Counted from the first letter of the stretch, positions 33,055 to 42,167 are shown. The stretch: 64,000 bases of DNA from Streptomyces sp. M41(2017) (GCF_002078175.1 NZ_MWFK01000002.1:1240001-1304000), one strand, 5' to 3'. Translations and numbers: made by a program. Notes: a model not told the origin generated them from the sequence alone.

Positions 33055-34140
33055 ATGGTCGACGTGCTTCTCACCGTGGGCACACGTAAGGGCCTCTTCA
33101 TCGGCCGCCGGCACTCCGGTGTCTGGGCGTTCGACGAGAGTCCGTACTTCAACGCGCAGGCCGTGTACTCGGTCGCGATCGACACCCGGGGGAATCGGCT
33201 GCGGCTGCTGGCGGGCGGGGACAGCGCCCACTGGGGTCCCTCCGTGTTCCACTCGGACGACCTCGGCCGGAGCTGGACCGAGCCGGCCCGTCCGGCGGTG
33301 CGGTTCCCCAAGGAGACGGGCGCGTCCCTGGAGCGCGTCTGGCAGCTGCATCCGGCGGCCGCCGAGCCCGACGTGGTGTACGCGGGGACGGAGCCGGCCG
33401 CGTTGTACCGGTCGACGGACCGGGGCGAGTCCTTCGAACTCGTCCGTCCGCTCTGGGAGCACCCGACCCGTTCCCGGTGGGTGCCCGGCGGCGGCGGTGA
33501 GGGGCTGCACACGATCCTGACCGACGAGCGCGACCCGAAGGCCCTCACGGTCGCCGTCTCGACGGCCGGCGTGTTCCGCACCGGCGACGGCGGCGCGAGC
33601 TGGGAGCCCGCCAACTCCGGTGTCTCCGCGGTCTTCCTGCCGGACCCCGATCCGGAGTTCGGGCAGTGTGTGCACAAGGTCGCGCGCGACGCCGCGGACC
33701 CCGACCGCCTCTACCTCCAGAACCACTGGGGTGTGTACCGCAGTGACGACGCGGGCGGACGGTGGACCGACATCGGCGCCGGCCTGCCGTCGACGTTCGG
33801 ATTCGCCGCCGCGACCCATCCGCACCGGGGCGACACGGCGTACGTCTTCCCCATCAACGCGGACGCCGACCGAGTGCCGGCCGGCCGGAGATGCCGCGTC
33901 TTCCGGACCTCGGACGCGGGACGGAGCTGGGAGCCGCTCACGGCGGGCCTGCCCACGGGGGACCACTACGGCACGGTGCTGCGCGACGCCCTGTGCACGG
34001 ACGACGCCGACCCGGCCGGTGTGTACTTCGGCAATCGCAACGGCGAGGTCTACGCCTCCGCGGACGACGGCGACTCCTGGGAGCAGCTCGCCTCGCACCT
34101 GCCGGACGTCCTGTGCGTCCGCGCGGCGGTCCTGGCCTGA
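33055..34140 (+). CDS. BNR/Asp-box beta-propeller protein (sialidase-like fold)
   Basis: 361 aa without a signal peptide. Six Asp-boxes are visible: SDDLGRSW, STDRGESF, TGDGGASW, SDDAGGRW, TSDAGRSW and SADDGDSW, which build a beta-propeller. It lacks the arginine triad and other marks of a true sialidase that I could identify, so the usual labels exo-sialidase or glycosyl hydrolase are doubtful. The start LLTVGTRKGLFIGR is typical of this conserved actinobacterial subfamily. Confidence 0.88.
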   Translation: MVDVLLTVGTRKGLFIGRRHSGVWAFDESPYFNAQAVYSVAIDTRGNRLRLLAGGDSAHWGPSVFHSDDLGRSWTEPARPAVRFPKETGASLERVWQLHPAAAEPDVVYAGTEPAALYRSTDRGESFELVRPLWEHPTRSRWVPGGGGEGLHTILTDERDPKALTVAVSTAGVFRTGDGGASWEPANSGVSAVFLPDPDPEFGQCVHKVARDAADPDRLYLQNHWGVYRSDDAGGRWTDIGAGLPSTFGFAAATHPHRGDTAYVFPINADADRVPAGRRCRVFRTSDAGRSWEPLTAGLPTGDHYGTVLRDALCTDDADPAGVYFGNRNGEVYASADDGDSWEQLASHLPDVLCVRAAVLA

Positions 34141-34159
34141 CCTCGGGCCGTCCGCGGTT

Positions 34160-34183
34160 CCGGGGGACCACAACACCCCCCGG
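34160..34183 (+). terminator. Hairpin after the Asp-box gene
   Basis: CCGGGGG (34160-34166) pairs with CCCCCGG (34177-34183) around a ten-base loop, 20 bases past the stop codon. Confidence 0.6.
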
Positions 34184-34293
34184 GCAAAGGCATCTTGTCC
34201 GGTGAAGGCCCGATGTGCCGGTGAAACGGTCATCCGTGATCGGCGGACGGCACCGGTTGATCTCCGTCGTGGGTGCGGCAGTAGGGTGACGCC

Positions 34294-34971
34294 GTGGCAC
34301 CACGACCGTTGCATGAGATCGTCGAACCGGGCTGGGCGAAAGCCCTCGAACCCGTCGCCGGACGGGTCGCCGAGATGGGCGACTTCCTGCGCGCGGAGAT
34401 CGCCGCGGGACGCACCTATCTACCGGCCGGCGCGAACGTCCTGCGGGCGTTCCAGCAGCCCTTCGACGAGGTGCGCGTCCTCATCGTCGGGCAGGACCCG
34501 TACCCGACACCGGGACACGCGGTGGGCCTGTCGTTCTCGGTGGCCCCGGACGTGCGTCCGCTGCCGCCGAGCCTGATCAACATCTACCGCGAGCTGACCA
34601 CCGACCTGGGGCTGCCGCAGCCGTCCGACGGCGACCTCACGCCGTGGACGCGGCAGGGCGTGCTGTTGCTCAACAGGGCGCTCACCACGGCCCCCCGGAG
34701 CCCGGCCGCCCACCGCGGCAAGGGCTGGGAGGAGGTCACCGAGCAGGCGATCCGGGCGCTGGCCGCCCGCGGGCGCCCGCTGGTGTCGGTCCTGTGGGGC
34801 CGCGACGCCCGCAACCTCCGCCCTCTGCTGGGTGATCTGCCGTCGGTGGAGTCCTCGCACCCCTCCCCCATGTCGGCCGACCGCGGCTTCTTCGGGTCCC
34901 GCCCCTTCAGCCGCGCCAACGACCTGCTGGTCAGGCAGGGAGCCCAGCCGGTGGACTGGCGCCTGCCGTGA
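34294..34971 (+). CDS. ung: Uracil-DNA glycosylase
   Basis: 225 aa, GTG start. It excises uracil from DNA as the first step of base excision repair. Family motifs: VLIVGQDPYPTPGHAVGLSFS (catalytic Asp68 in GQDPY), LLLNRALTT and SSHPSPMSADRGFFGSRPFSRAN (His189 in HPSPMS). Length is normal for family 1 enzymes. The GTGA overlap with the next gene couples it to a kinase-like protein, an unexpected partner. Confidence 0.96.
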   Translation: MAPRPLHEIVEPGWAKALEPVAGRVAEMGDFLRAEIAAGRTYLPAGANVLRAFQQPFDEVRVLIVGQDPYPTPGHAVGLSFSVAPDVRPLPPSLINIYRELTTDLGLPQPSDGDLTPWTRQGVLLLNRALTTAPRSPAAHRGKGWEEVTEQAIRALAARGRPLVSVLWGRDARNLRPLLGDLPSVESSHPSPMSADRGFFGSRPFSRANDLLVRQGAQPVDWRLP

Positions 34972-36065
34972 CCCCCGGCGCCGGAGGCGAGTCGCGACAG
35001 GACGCCCTGGGCCCCTCCGTCGTGCTGGCGGTGGACTCGGGCGGTTCCGGGCTGCGCGCGGTCCTCGCGGCGCACGGGACGGCGTACGACGCCGGGACCG
35101 CCGCAGGTCGAGAAGGGCTGACGGCCGCCGCACCGGTCGCGCTGAGCGACCCTCTGACCTCAGGGGAACCGGTCCGCACCGGGCCGCGGGGCATCTCGGC
35201 GGCCCACCTGATGGAGCAACTGCTCCCGATGGCGGGCCGGTTGATGGACGACGCCGGTGCCGTGCGGCTCGGTGCGGTGGCCGTGGGCGCGGCGGGCCTG
35301 GCGACGCTCGGTGACGAGCTGCGGGACGAGCTTCCCGCAGCTCTGGAGCGTGAACTCGGCGTACGGCGGCTCGCGTTGGTGGCCGACGCGGTGACCGCGT
35401 ACACCGGCGCTCTGGGTCCGCGGGCCGGTGCGGTGATCGCCGCGGGCACCGGCATGATCGCGATCGGGACCGACCTCACGTCGTGGCGCAGGGCCGACGG
35501 CTGGGGACATCTGCTCGGCGACTGCGGCGGGGGCGCCTGGATCGGGCGAGCGGGGCTGGAGGCTGCTCTGCGGGCCTTCGACGGTCGGCAGGGCGGTTCG
35601 CGGGAGCTGCTGGCGGGGGCCGAGGAGGTGTTCGGGCCGATGTCCGAGCTGCCGGGCCGTCTGTACCCGCGCACCGACCGGCCTGCCGTGCTCGCCTCCT
35701 TCGCCCCGCAGGTCGCCGCCCGCGCCGGGAGCGACCCGGTGGCCGCGGACATCCTGCGGACCGCCGCACGGCACATGGCCGAGTCGGCGGCGGCCGCCTG
35801 CCCGCCCGACGGCGAGCCGCTCCTCGCGCTCACCGGAGGCCTGTTCAGGATGGGCGAGCCGCTTCTCGCCCCGCTGCGCGAGGAGTTGGCCGCGCGGGTA
35901 CCGCACGCGCGGCTGGTGCCCGCCGCGGGCGACCCGCTCGACGGAGCGCTCCGGATCGCCGTCGCCCTGGCGGACGGCAGGCTCGCACTCCCCCAGGACG
36001 ACCGGATGCTGTACGTGGTGGCTGAAAAGCCCTATCCGGAAATCGATGCTCTGAATTCGGCGTAG
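34968..36065 (+). CDS. BadF/BadG-type ATPase, N-acetylglucosamine kinase-like
   Basis: 365 aa. Starts at a GTG overlapping the ung stop (GTGA). ASKHA-fold motifs: VVLAVDSGGSGLRAVLA (phosphate 1), VIAAGTGMIAIG (phosphate 2), then WGHLLGDCGGGAWIGRAGLEAALRAFDG and ALTGGLFRMGEPLL (adenosine). These are shared with eukaryotic-type N-acetylglucosamine kinases, so a role in cell-wall amino-sugar recycling is plausible. Substrate not proven. Confidence 0.88.
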   Translation: MTPGAGGESRQDALGPSVVLAVDSGGSGLRAVLAAHGTAYDAGTAAGREGLTAAAPVALSDPLTSGEPVRTGPRGISAAHLMEQLLPMAGRLMDDAGAVRLGAVAVGAAGLATLGDELRDELPAALERELGVRRLALVADAVTAYTGALGPRAGAVIAAGTGMIAIGTDLTSWRRADGWGHLLGDCGGGAWIGRAGLEAALRAFDGRQGGSRELLAGAEEVFGPMSELPGRLYPRTDRPAVLASFAPQVAARAGSDPVAADILRTAARHMAESAAAACPPDGEPLLALTGGLFRMGEPLLAPLREELAARVPHARLVPAAGDPLDGALRIAVALADGRLALPQDDRMLYVVAEKPYPEIDALNSA

Positions 36066-36077
36066 GACCGACAAGGC

Positions 36078-36116
36078 GATGAGTACCGATCACTTCTGAT
36101 CGGTACGTAACTCATC
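36078..36116 (+). terminator. Long hairpin terminator after the GlcNAc-kinase-like gene
   Basis: TACCGATCA (36084-36092) pairs perfectly with TGATCGGTA (36097-36105) around CTTC, and GATGAG (36078-36083) with CTCATC (36111-36116) after a five-base bulge. It starts 12 bases past the stop. Confidence 0.8.
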
Positions 36117-36194
36117 AGACAAAAGCGGACGGATACCGCTCACCTGCACCCTCCCCGAACAGGGGAACCCGAGAAGCCAGTAACATGCGGCGCC

Positions 36195-37115
36195 ATGAGC
36201 TCCCCCACTGGGCCCGCGTCCGGCCTGCCAGTACGAATGCCGCGACCCCGCCAGCCCGGACGGCACCGCCGTCCGGAGCCCCTGGCGGCTCCCGAGGGCG
36301 CGCCCGCGCTCCTCCTCGCGGTGCCGGGCACCCCCAGCGCCGCCACGCGCAGCCTCGCCGAGGAGGTCGTGAGCATCGCGCGCTCCGAGCTCCCCGGCCT
36401 CGACGCCCGTATCGGGTACCTGGACGGGGACGACGAGTTCCCCACGCTGCAGTCCGCGCTGGTCCGGGCCTCCGAGGAGCGCGCCGCGCGCTTCGAGCAG
36501 GCCCGTGCCGCCGGTTCCGACGTGGCCGAGCCCGACGGCCCGGTCGCCATCGTCGTGCCGCTGCTCGCCGGTCCGGACAACGCGCTGCTGCGCCGCGTCC
36601 GCCAGGCGGTCATGGAGAGCCGTGTCGCGGCCGAACTGACCGATGTCCTCGGCCCGCACCCGCTGCTCGCCGAGGCGCTGCACGTGCGGCTCTCCGAGGC
36701 CGGTCTGGCCCGCGCCGACCGCGCCCGCCTGTTCACCGTGGCGACCGCCGCGGACGGCATCGTGCTCGCCGCGGTGGGCGGCGAGGAGGCCGTTCAGGCA
36801 GCGGGCATCACCGGCATGCTGCTCGCCGCGCGGCTCGCGGTGCCCGTCATGGCGGCGGCCCTCGACGAGGAGGGCTCGATCGCGGCCGTCGCCGAGGAAC
36901 TGCGCAACTCCGGTTCGCAGCAGCTCGCGCTGGCCCCGTACCTGATCGGCCCGGAGCTCGATTCCGGTCTGCTCGAAGCGGCGGCCAAGGAGGCCGGCTG
37001 CCACGCCGCCGAGGCCCTCGGCCCGTACCCGGCGATCGGCAAGCTCGCGCTGGCCCAGTACACGTCGGCGCTGGGCATCGCCCCGCCGCAGACCCAGGGT
37101 GCGCCGGTCCGCTGA
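36195..37115 (+). CDS. CbiX/sirohydrochlorin-chelatase-like protein
   Basis: 306 aa. After a Pro/Arg-rich leader of about 35 residues come two chelatase-like halves: ALLLAVPGTPSAATRSLAEEVVSIARSELPGLDARIGYLDGDDEFPTL, IVVPLLAGPDNALLRRV, GPHPLLAEALHVRLSEAG. The histidine in GPHPLL corresponds to the position of a metal ligand in CbiX/SirB, though the other usual histidine is not evident. It may insert a metal in siroheme or cobalamin synthesis or have lost this activity. A 20-bp stem terminator follows. Confidence 0.8.
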   Translation: MSSPTGPASGLPVRMPRPRQPGRHRRPEPLAAPEGAPALLLAVPGTPSAATRSLAEEVVSIARSELPGLDARIGYLDGDDEFPTLQSALVRASEERAARFEQARAAGSDVAEPDGPVAIVVPLLAGPDNALLRRVRQAVMESRVAAELTDVLGPHPLLAEALHVRLSEAGLARADRARLFTVATAADGIVLAAVGGEEAVQAAGITGMLLAARLAVPVMAAALDEEGSIAAVAEELRNSGSQQLALAPYLIGPELDSGLLEAAAKEAGCHAAEALGPYPAIGKLALAQYTSALGIAPPQTQGAPVR

Positions 37116-37166
37116 CCCGCCGCCCCGGCCGTGGGCCCCTCGACCCGGACGGCGCGTCCGAGGCGT

Positions 37167-37209
37167 ACGGAAAGGGCCCGCTCCTGTGACAGGAGCGGGC
37201 CCTTTCCGT
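37167..37209. terminator. Perfect 20-bp stem, three-base loop terminator
   Basis: Positions 37167-37186 pair without mismatch with 37190-37209 around the loop TGA. The stem starts with ACGGAAAGGGCC, so the downstream arm ends in CCTTTCCGT for one direction, and the other strand mirrors it. It lies between the CbiX-like gene and the convergent lactonase and should stop both. Confidence 0.92.
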
Positions 37210-37376
37210 GTGCGGGGCGCCTGGCGTCGTCCGGTGCCGGGTGCCTTCGGTGCCCTGCGCGCCCGGTCGGCGCACCTTGGAGGAACGGTCGCGGTGTCCC
37301 CGCGCCGCGGGCCGTGACCGTGCGCTCCGTCGGTGCCCGTGCCCGGCACCCGCGGGAGCCGTGGCGACGCGGTCGC

Positions 37377-38423
37377 TCAGCCGAACACCACGCAGGACGC
37401 GGCGGGCGCCTCGACCGACCCACCGCGGCGCGGCACGCCCGTGTCCGGGTCCACGACGAACCAGGTCACGTCGCCGGAGCGCTCGTTGGCGGCGTACAGG
37501 AAGCGGCCCGAGGGATCGACGGTCAGCGCGCGGGGCCAGACGCCGCCACAGGGCACCGTGGCGACCAGTCGGAGCCCCTCGCCCACCGCGTCGGGCGTGA
37601 GGACGGAGACGACGTCCTGGCCGCGTGTGGCGGTCCACACGAAGCGGCCGTCGGGCGAGACGGCGATGCCCGACGGGAACGCGTCACCGTCCGGGACACC
37701 AGTCAGCACCGGCGTCTCACCGACCGGCCGCAGCGAGCCCTCGGCGGCGTCCCAGCGGCAGACGGTGACGGTCGGGGCGAGTTCGTTGAGGACGTAGGCG
37801 TGTTCGCCGCCGGGGTGGAAGGCGAGGTGGCGCGGCCCGGAGCCGGGGCGCAGGGCGATCTCGCGGTGCACGGTGAGTTCGCCGCCTTCGAGGGCGCAGA
37901 CGCGGACGGAGTCCGTTCCGAGGTCCACGCTGACCGCCCAGCGGCCGGTGGGGTCGGGCTGCACCTGGTGGGCGTGCGGGCCCTGTTGGCGGGGCGTGTG
38001 CGGTCCCGAACCGGTGTGGCGGAGCACGCTGGACGCGGCCCCGGCGAGACCGCCGCCGGGACGCACGGGGAGGACGGAGACGCTGCCGGAGCCGTAGTTG
38101 GCGGTCAGCACGTGTCCGTCGAAGACGCTCAGGTGCGTGGGACCGCTGCCGCCGATCCGGGTCGGCGGGCCGGTCAGTTCCGGTTTGTCGGCGTGCACGC
38201 GGTAGGCGGCCACGGCGCCGTCGGCCGTCTCGCTGACGGCGTAGAGGGTGTCCCCGGCAGGAGACAGGGCCAGGTACGAGGGGTCGGGGACTCCGTCGAC
38301 CGCGCTCAGGACGGTCAGCGCGCCGTTGTCCGGGTCCACGGCCGCGGTGAGGACACCGCGGCCTCCCGCCGCCGTGAACGAGCCGATGTACGCCCTCTGT
38401 TGCCGCTTGCCGCCGCCTGTCAC
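37377..38423 (-). CDS. Lactonase family protein (6-phosphogluconolactonase-like beta-propeller)
   Basis: 348 aa, GTG start with GAGGGGACA upstream. Seven-bladed propeller sequence: RAYIGSFTAAGGRGV, DPSYLALSPAGDTLYAVSE, GPTHLSVFDGHVLTANYGSGSVSVLP, GPHAHQVQPDPTGRWAVSVDLGTDSV, GPRHLAFHPGGEHAYVLNEL and WPRALTVDPSGRFLYAANERSGDVTWF. These match the lactonase (PF10282) family, which includes 6-phosphogluconolactonase of the pentose phosphate pathway. The physiological lactone is not certain. Confidence 0.92.
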   Translation of the reverse strand: MTGGGKRQQRAYIGSFTAAGGRGVLTAAVDPDNGALTVLSAVDGVPDPSYLALSPAGDTLYAVSETADGAVAAYRVHADKPELTGPPTRIGGSGPTHLSVFDGHVLTANYGSGSVSVLPVRPGGGLAGAASSVLRHTGSGPHTPRQQGPHAHQVQPDPTGRWAVSVDLGTDSVRVCALEGGELTVHREIALRPGSGPRHLAFHPGGEHAYVLNELAPTVTVCRWDAAEGSLRPVGETPVLTGVPDGDAFPSGIAVSPDGRFVWTATRGQDVVSVLTPDAVGEGLRLVATVPCGGVWPRALTVDPSGRFLYAANERSGDVTWFVVDPDTGVPRRGGSVEAPAASCVVFG

Positions 38424-38650
38424 AGCTGTCCCCTCTCGGTCCCGCGTGCTCGGGGGCGACGGTAGCAGCCGGGGTTCCGCGGTCTAGACCAGGGCTGGTG
38501 CACGGGGTACCGGGTGGCCGCCCGGCCTCACGCCGGGCCGCGTGCCGGAACGCGTCGGCCCGCGCTCCCGCGGTGGGCGGTGTCCGTCGCCTCCGGACGG
38601 ACCGGCCGTGTCCGGGCGCCCCGGGCCCGGGGCGCTTCGGACGTCCCTCG

Positions 38651-40360
38651 TCACAAGTCGCCCGCGCCCCGCGCCCGTTCGAGTGCCTCCGGGTGATGGA
38701 CGTAGGCCGGATTCCGTTCGACGGTCTCGTAGGTGCGATGGAAGACCGGCGTGGCGCTGGCGGAGATCGGCGGCACGATCCACGACCAGTCGGCGCCCAC
38801 CCGGCGGCCCTTCCGTTCCTCGCGGCCCAGGTGCGTGAGGAAGCGCCGGGACTCGGTGTGGTGGTCGGTGACCGTGACGCCCGCGCTGTCGAAGGAGTGC
38901 AGGACGGAACGGTTCAGCTCGACCAGGGCGCGGTCCTTCCACAGGGAGCGGTCGGTGCGGGTGTCGAGGCCGAGGCGTTCGGCGACGACGGGCAACAGGT
39001 CGTAGCGGTCGGTGTCGGCGAGGTTGCGGGCGCCGATCTCGGTGCCCATGTACCAGCCGTTGAACGGCGCGGCGGGGTAGCAGATGCCGCCGATCTCCAG
39101 GCACATGTCGGAGAGGGCGGGCACCGCGTGCCAGCGCAGGCCGAGGGAGGGCCACCAGGCGTGCTCCGGGTGCGTGAGATCGACTTCGAGGACCGCGTCC
39201 TCGGGCAGCTCGAACCAGCGCGGCCGGGCGCCGGCGTCCTGGACCAGCAGCGGCAGGACGTCGAAGGGGGTGCCGGGGCCGCCGGGCCAGCCGAGCCGGC
39301 GGGCGGCTTCGGTGAGGCCGGTGTTGCGCGGGTCGCCGGTCACTCCGCCGTCGGGACGCGGGTATCCGGCGTACCGGACGAGCTGTTCGTTCCAGATCCT
39401 GGGGGCCGGCCGGTCCGGCGCGTCGGGCGCGAAGACGGTGATGAGGGCCCGGATGCGGCCGTCGCGAGTGGCTTCGCGCAGGTGCTCGGCGCACTCCTCC
39501 GCGACCCCCCGGGCGTCCCTCACGTCCCTGCGGTCGCGCACGGTCAGCGAGTTCCAGTACAGCCGGCCGATGCAGCGGTTGGCGTTGCGCCAGGCGACCC
39601 GCGCGCCGAAGACCAGTTCGCCCGTGGTGTGCCGGTAGGTCCCCGTGTCCGCGATCTCCGCGCGCACGGCGGCGAGACGGCCGGCCGGATCGCCGAGACG
39701 CTCCTCGCTGTGGTGCAGGACGATGAACTCATTGGCGGCGCGAAGCAGTTCGTGGAGGCCGGGGCTCGGCCGCTCCGGAACGGGAGCCAGAGCGGGAGCC
39801 CGATCGACGCGGTGCGTGCCCGTGCCCGTTCCCGGGGCGGTCCGGCCGTCCCCGGCGACGGGACAGCTCCGACCGTCGCGCGCGGGGGGTCCGGGGACCA
39901 GGCGCCCCCGGAGCCCGGGAAGCGGCGGAGGCGGCGGCACGGTGCCCGGGCCGGTCAGCAACCGTGCCACGGCGTCGAGCCGCGCGTGCAGGGTGCGGGT
40001 GCCGGTGACCGCGCCGGGGTGGCGGGCGTCGAGCGGGACGACCGACACGGAGGCACCCTCCGTCCGGGGCGTGTCCGCGGGGACTCCAGGGTCGTCGGCG
40101 TACCTGAGGCGTTCCAGCCAGCCGCCCGGCCCCTCGCCGCCACCGGTCGGCGGCGGCCCGGCCGTGACGTCCCCGGCGCCCGCCGCGCCATCGGCGCCCG
40201 TGCCCCTCGGGCCGTCCACACCGCCGGCGCCCGTGCCCCTCGGGCCGTCCGCGCCACCGGTGTCCGTACCCCTCCGGCCGTCCGCGCCACCGGCGCCCCC
40301 GTCGATCGGGCCGTCCGCGCCGCGCTCTTCGTGTCTGGTTTCGCGCGGGAAGTCGCGCAT
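38651..40360 (-). CDS. nos: Nitric oxide synthase oxygenase with long N-terminal extension
   Basis: 569 aa, ATG start. The oxygenase core spans about residues 199-569: EIADTGTYRHTTGELVFGARVAWRNANRCIGRLYWN with heme-ligand Cys263, ICYPAAPFNGWYMGTEIGARNLAD with the arginine-binding Glu441, and GADWSWIVPPISASATPVFHRTY for pterin and dimer contacts. It oxidises L-arginine to citrulline and NO with electrons from a separate reductase, since no reductase domain is fused. The first ~198 residues are absent from typical ~360-400 aa bacterial enzymes; residues ~13-57 are four 11-residue Gly-rich repeats. No thaxtomin-type genes are nearby. Confidence 0.95.
   Translation of the reverse strand: MRDFPRETRHEERGADGPIDGGAGGADGRRGTDTGGADGPRGTGAGGVDGPRGTGADGAAGAGDVTAGPPPTGGGEGPGGWLERLRYADDPGVPADTPRTEGASVSVVPLDARHPGAVTGTRTLHARLDAVARLLTGPGTVPPPPPLPGLRGRLVPGPPARDGRSCPVAGDGRTAPGTGTGTHRVDRAPALAPVPERPSPGLHELLRAANEFIVLHHSEERLGDPAGRLAAVRAEIADTGTYRHTTGELVFGARVAWRNANRCIGRLYWNSLTVRDRRDVRDARGVAEECAEHLREATRDGRIRALITVFAPDAPDRPAPRIWNEQLVRYAGYPRPDGGVTGDPRNTGLTEAARRLGWPGGPGTPFDVLPLLVQDAGARPRWFELPEDAVLEVDLTHPEHAWWPSLGLRWHAVPALSDMCLEIGGICYPAAPFNGWYMGTEIGARNLADTDRYDLLPVVAERLGLDTRTDRSLWKDRALVELNRSVLHSFDSAGVTVTDHHTESRRFLTHLGREERKGRRVGADWSWIVPPISASATPVFHRTYETVERNPAYVHHPEALERARGAGDL
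40192..40323. repeat. Four 33-bp tandem repeats inside the nos gene
   Basis: Units begin at 40192, 40225, 40258 and 40291. Units 1 and 2 are nearly identical; units 3 and 4 diverge. On the minus strand each encodes an 11-residue unit like GGADGPRGTGA. The reading frame is kept by the 33-bp length. Confidence 0.85.
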
Positions 40361-40553
40361 GGTGCCGCCCCCAAGAGATCCGCCCGCGGGGCCACTCCGG
40401 CACGGCCCGCGGTGTCCGTGCGTCCGATGGCCGCGGAGTTACCCGGCGGGAGTGTTGATCCACCCTGTACGTGGCCGGTAAATCTGCCCCATTCCGGGCA
40501 TCGGTGTCCACCGAAACGGGACAGAACGCGGGACGGCGCCGGGCGAGGGAGCG

Positions 40554-42041
40554 TCAGGCGCCGACGAGCCGGGAGCCGCGCAACGGCGTCGCCAGGTCGA
40601 CGAGTGCCCGCTCCAGGCCATGGAGATGGGCGAGCGCCTGCTCGGCCCCGGGGTGGTGTCCGGGAGCGCCGTGGTGGGCGTCCAGCGCGCCGCCCGGCAC
40701 GGCGCCGACCAGGGACTCCATCGCGGTCTCGACCCGTCGGCAGGCCGCCGTCAGGCGGGCGTCGTGGGAGGCGTCCGGATCGGCGGCGACGGCGGCGAGA
40801 CCGCGCACCTCGCGGGCACAGTCGTCGAGCAGGGCGAGGACCGCGCGGGCCCGTGCCCGGCGTTCGCGCATCGGGTTGAGCGGGTGAACGAGGGGCGCGA
40901 GGGACAGCCGTACGCGCCCCAGGAGTGCTTCGAGCTCCCCCGCGCGCGGCGCGGGGTCCGCCTGGGCGTCGCCCGCGAGGCGCCGGGCCGCCGCCGCGGT
41001 GCACCCGTGCACGGCGTGCAGGGCCCGCTCGATCCACCGGTCGGTCACGGCATGGGTCGTGATCGGCAGGACGAAGGCCACGGCGAGGGCAGCGCCGAGC
41101 GCGCCGACGGCGGTCTCGGCGAACCGGAGCCCGAGCAGACCGGGGTGCAGCACACCGAGCAGGCCGTACAGCAGACCGGCCATGACGGTGACGAAGAACA
41201 TCATCCAGCTGTACGACAGCGCCGCCGTGTAGAAGATCCCGAAGACGCACACGGCGACGAGCACGGCGGTGGGCGCCGGCGCGCCGTGCAGCGGTACGGC
41301 GACCAGGAGCCCCGCCCCGATCCCGGCGACGGTGCCGACGACCCGCCGGAAACCGCGGACCAGCGTCTCGCCGCGCGAGGCCGTGTTCACGAAGATCCAC
41401 CAGGCGGTGCCGACGGCCCAGTACCAGCGGTCGTGCGAGAGCAGCTGACCGGCGACGAGCGCGAAGGCGCAGGCCGCCGTCGCCTGGAAGGCCTGACGGG
41501 TGGCGGGGCGGGCGAGGCCGCGTCCGTCCAGCGGTACCGGCGCCACGGGCAGGGCGGTGCGCCGCTCCACGCACCAGACGCCGAAGCGCACCGCCGAGGA
41601 CGCCGCGAGCGACAGCGCGACGGCCGCGTACAGCTGCGGGAGCTGGCCCGGGACGGCGTGCAGGAACTGGGTGGCGAAGAACATCATGAACGCGAAGATG
41701 CCGAGCGCGTGTCCGCGCGGTCCCCAGCGGCGGGCGTGGACCCCGGCGAAGACGACGGCGAGCCAGCTCGCGTCGCGCAGCGTCGGCGTGCCGTGCAGCG
41801 CGGTGGCGAGCGCCAGGACCGGCAGGCCGACCACGGGGAGCAGGGCGGTCGTGCCGGCCTGCCCGCGGACCGTCGGGTCACCGACGGTGAACAGGGCGAG
41901 GAGCGCCGCGAGTCCGCCGGTGACGGACGCGGGGAGCGAGAGCCCGGCCAGCTCGCAGAGGGTCACCGCCAGGCCGATCCCGAGGACCGCCCGGAGCGAG
42001 ACCCGCAGCCGGAACAGTCCCGGGTCCGGAGCCATGAACAT
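40554..42041 (-). CDS. FUSC family membrane protein (second copy in window)
   Basis: 495 aa from the ATG at 42041 (GGTGA five bases upstream; ATG 42035 and an upstream GTG are alternatives). Two hydrophobic blocks (about residues 12-135 and 180-330) with a cytoplasmic C-terminal helical domain. The FUSC block WYWAVGTAWWIFVNTASRGETLVRGFRRVVGTVAGIGAGLL is clear. It is likely to export an aromatic or amphipathic compound. It is divergent from an Lrp regulator, its probable controller. Confidence 0.9.
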   Translation of the reverse strand: MFMAPDPGLFRLRVSLRAVLGIGLAVTLCELAGLSLPASVTGGLAALLALFTVGDPTVRGQAGTTALLPVVGLPVLALATALHGTPTLRDASWLAVVFAGVHARRWGPRGHALGIFAFMMFFATQFLHAVPGQLPQLYAAVALSLAASSAVRFGVWCVERRTALPVAPVPLDGRGLARPATRQAFQATAACAFALVAGQLLSHDRWYWAVGTAWWIFVNTASRGETLVRGFRRVVGTVAGIGAGLLVAVPLHGAPAPTAVLVAVCVFGIFYTAALSYSWMMFFVTVMAGLLYGLLGVLHPGLLGLRFAETAVGALGAALAVAFVLPITTHAVTDRWIERALHAVHGCTAAAARRLAGDAQADPAPRAGELEALLGRVRLSLAPLVHPLNPMRERRARARAVLALLDDCAREVRGLAAVAADPDASHDARLTAACRRVETAMESLVGAVPGGALDAHHGAPGHHPGAEQALAHLHGLERALVDLATPLRGSRLVGA

Positions 42042-42151
42042 CTTCTTCACCGTCGGCCGCCCGCCCCCACTTCGCTCTTCCGCACCGGTTCGACAGGCAC
42101 GTCCGCGCATACGAAAGGCGCCGCGGGTCCGGTACGGCGACCTTGCCGTCC

Positions 42152-42167
42152 GGCGCTGCGCAGCGCC
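42152..42167. promoter_or_regulatory. 16-bp perfect palindrome between FUSC and Lrp genes
   Basis: GGCGCTGCGCAGCGCC reads the same on both strands with no spacer. It lies in the 241-base divergent spacer, 111 bases from FUSC and 116 from the Lrp start. A regulator site is likely, though GC-rich palindromes also arise by chance here. Confidence 0.4.

Noticed and set aside
33055..34140. Exo-alpha-sialidase assignment for the Asp-box protein
   Set aside because: Asp-boxes define the propeller but the catalytic arginine triad and nucleophile Tyr/Glu pair could not be identified, and there is no signal peptide.
40192..40323. Repeat array considered as CRISPR
   Set aside because: Units are contiguous without spacers, are in frame with nos, and no cas gene is present.
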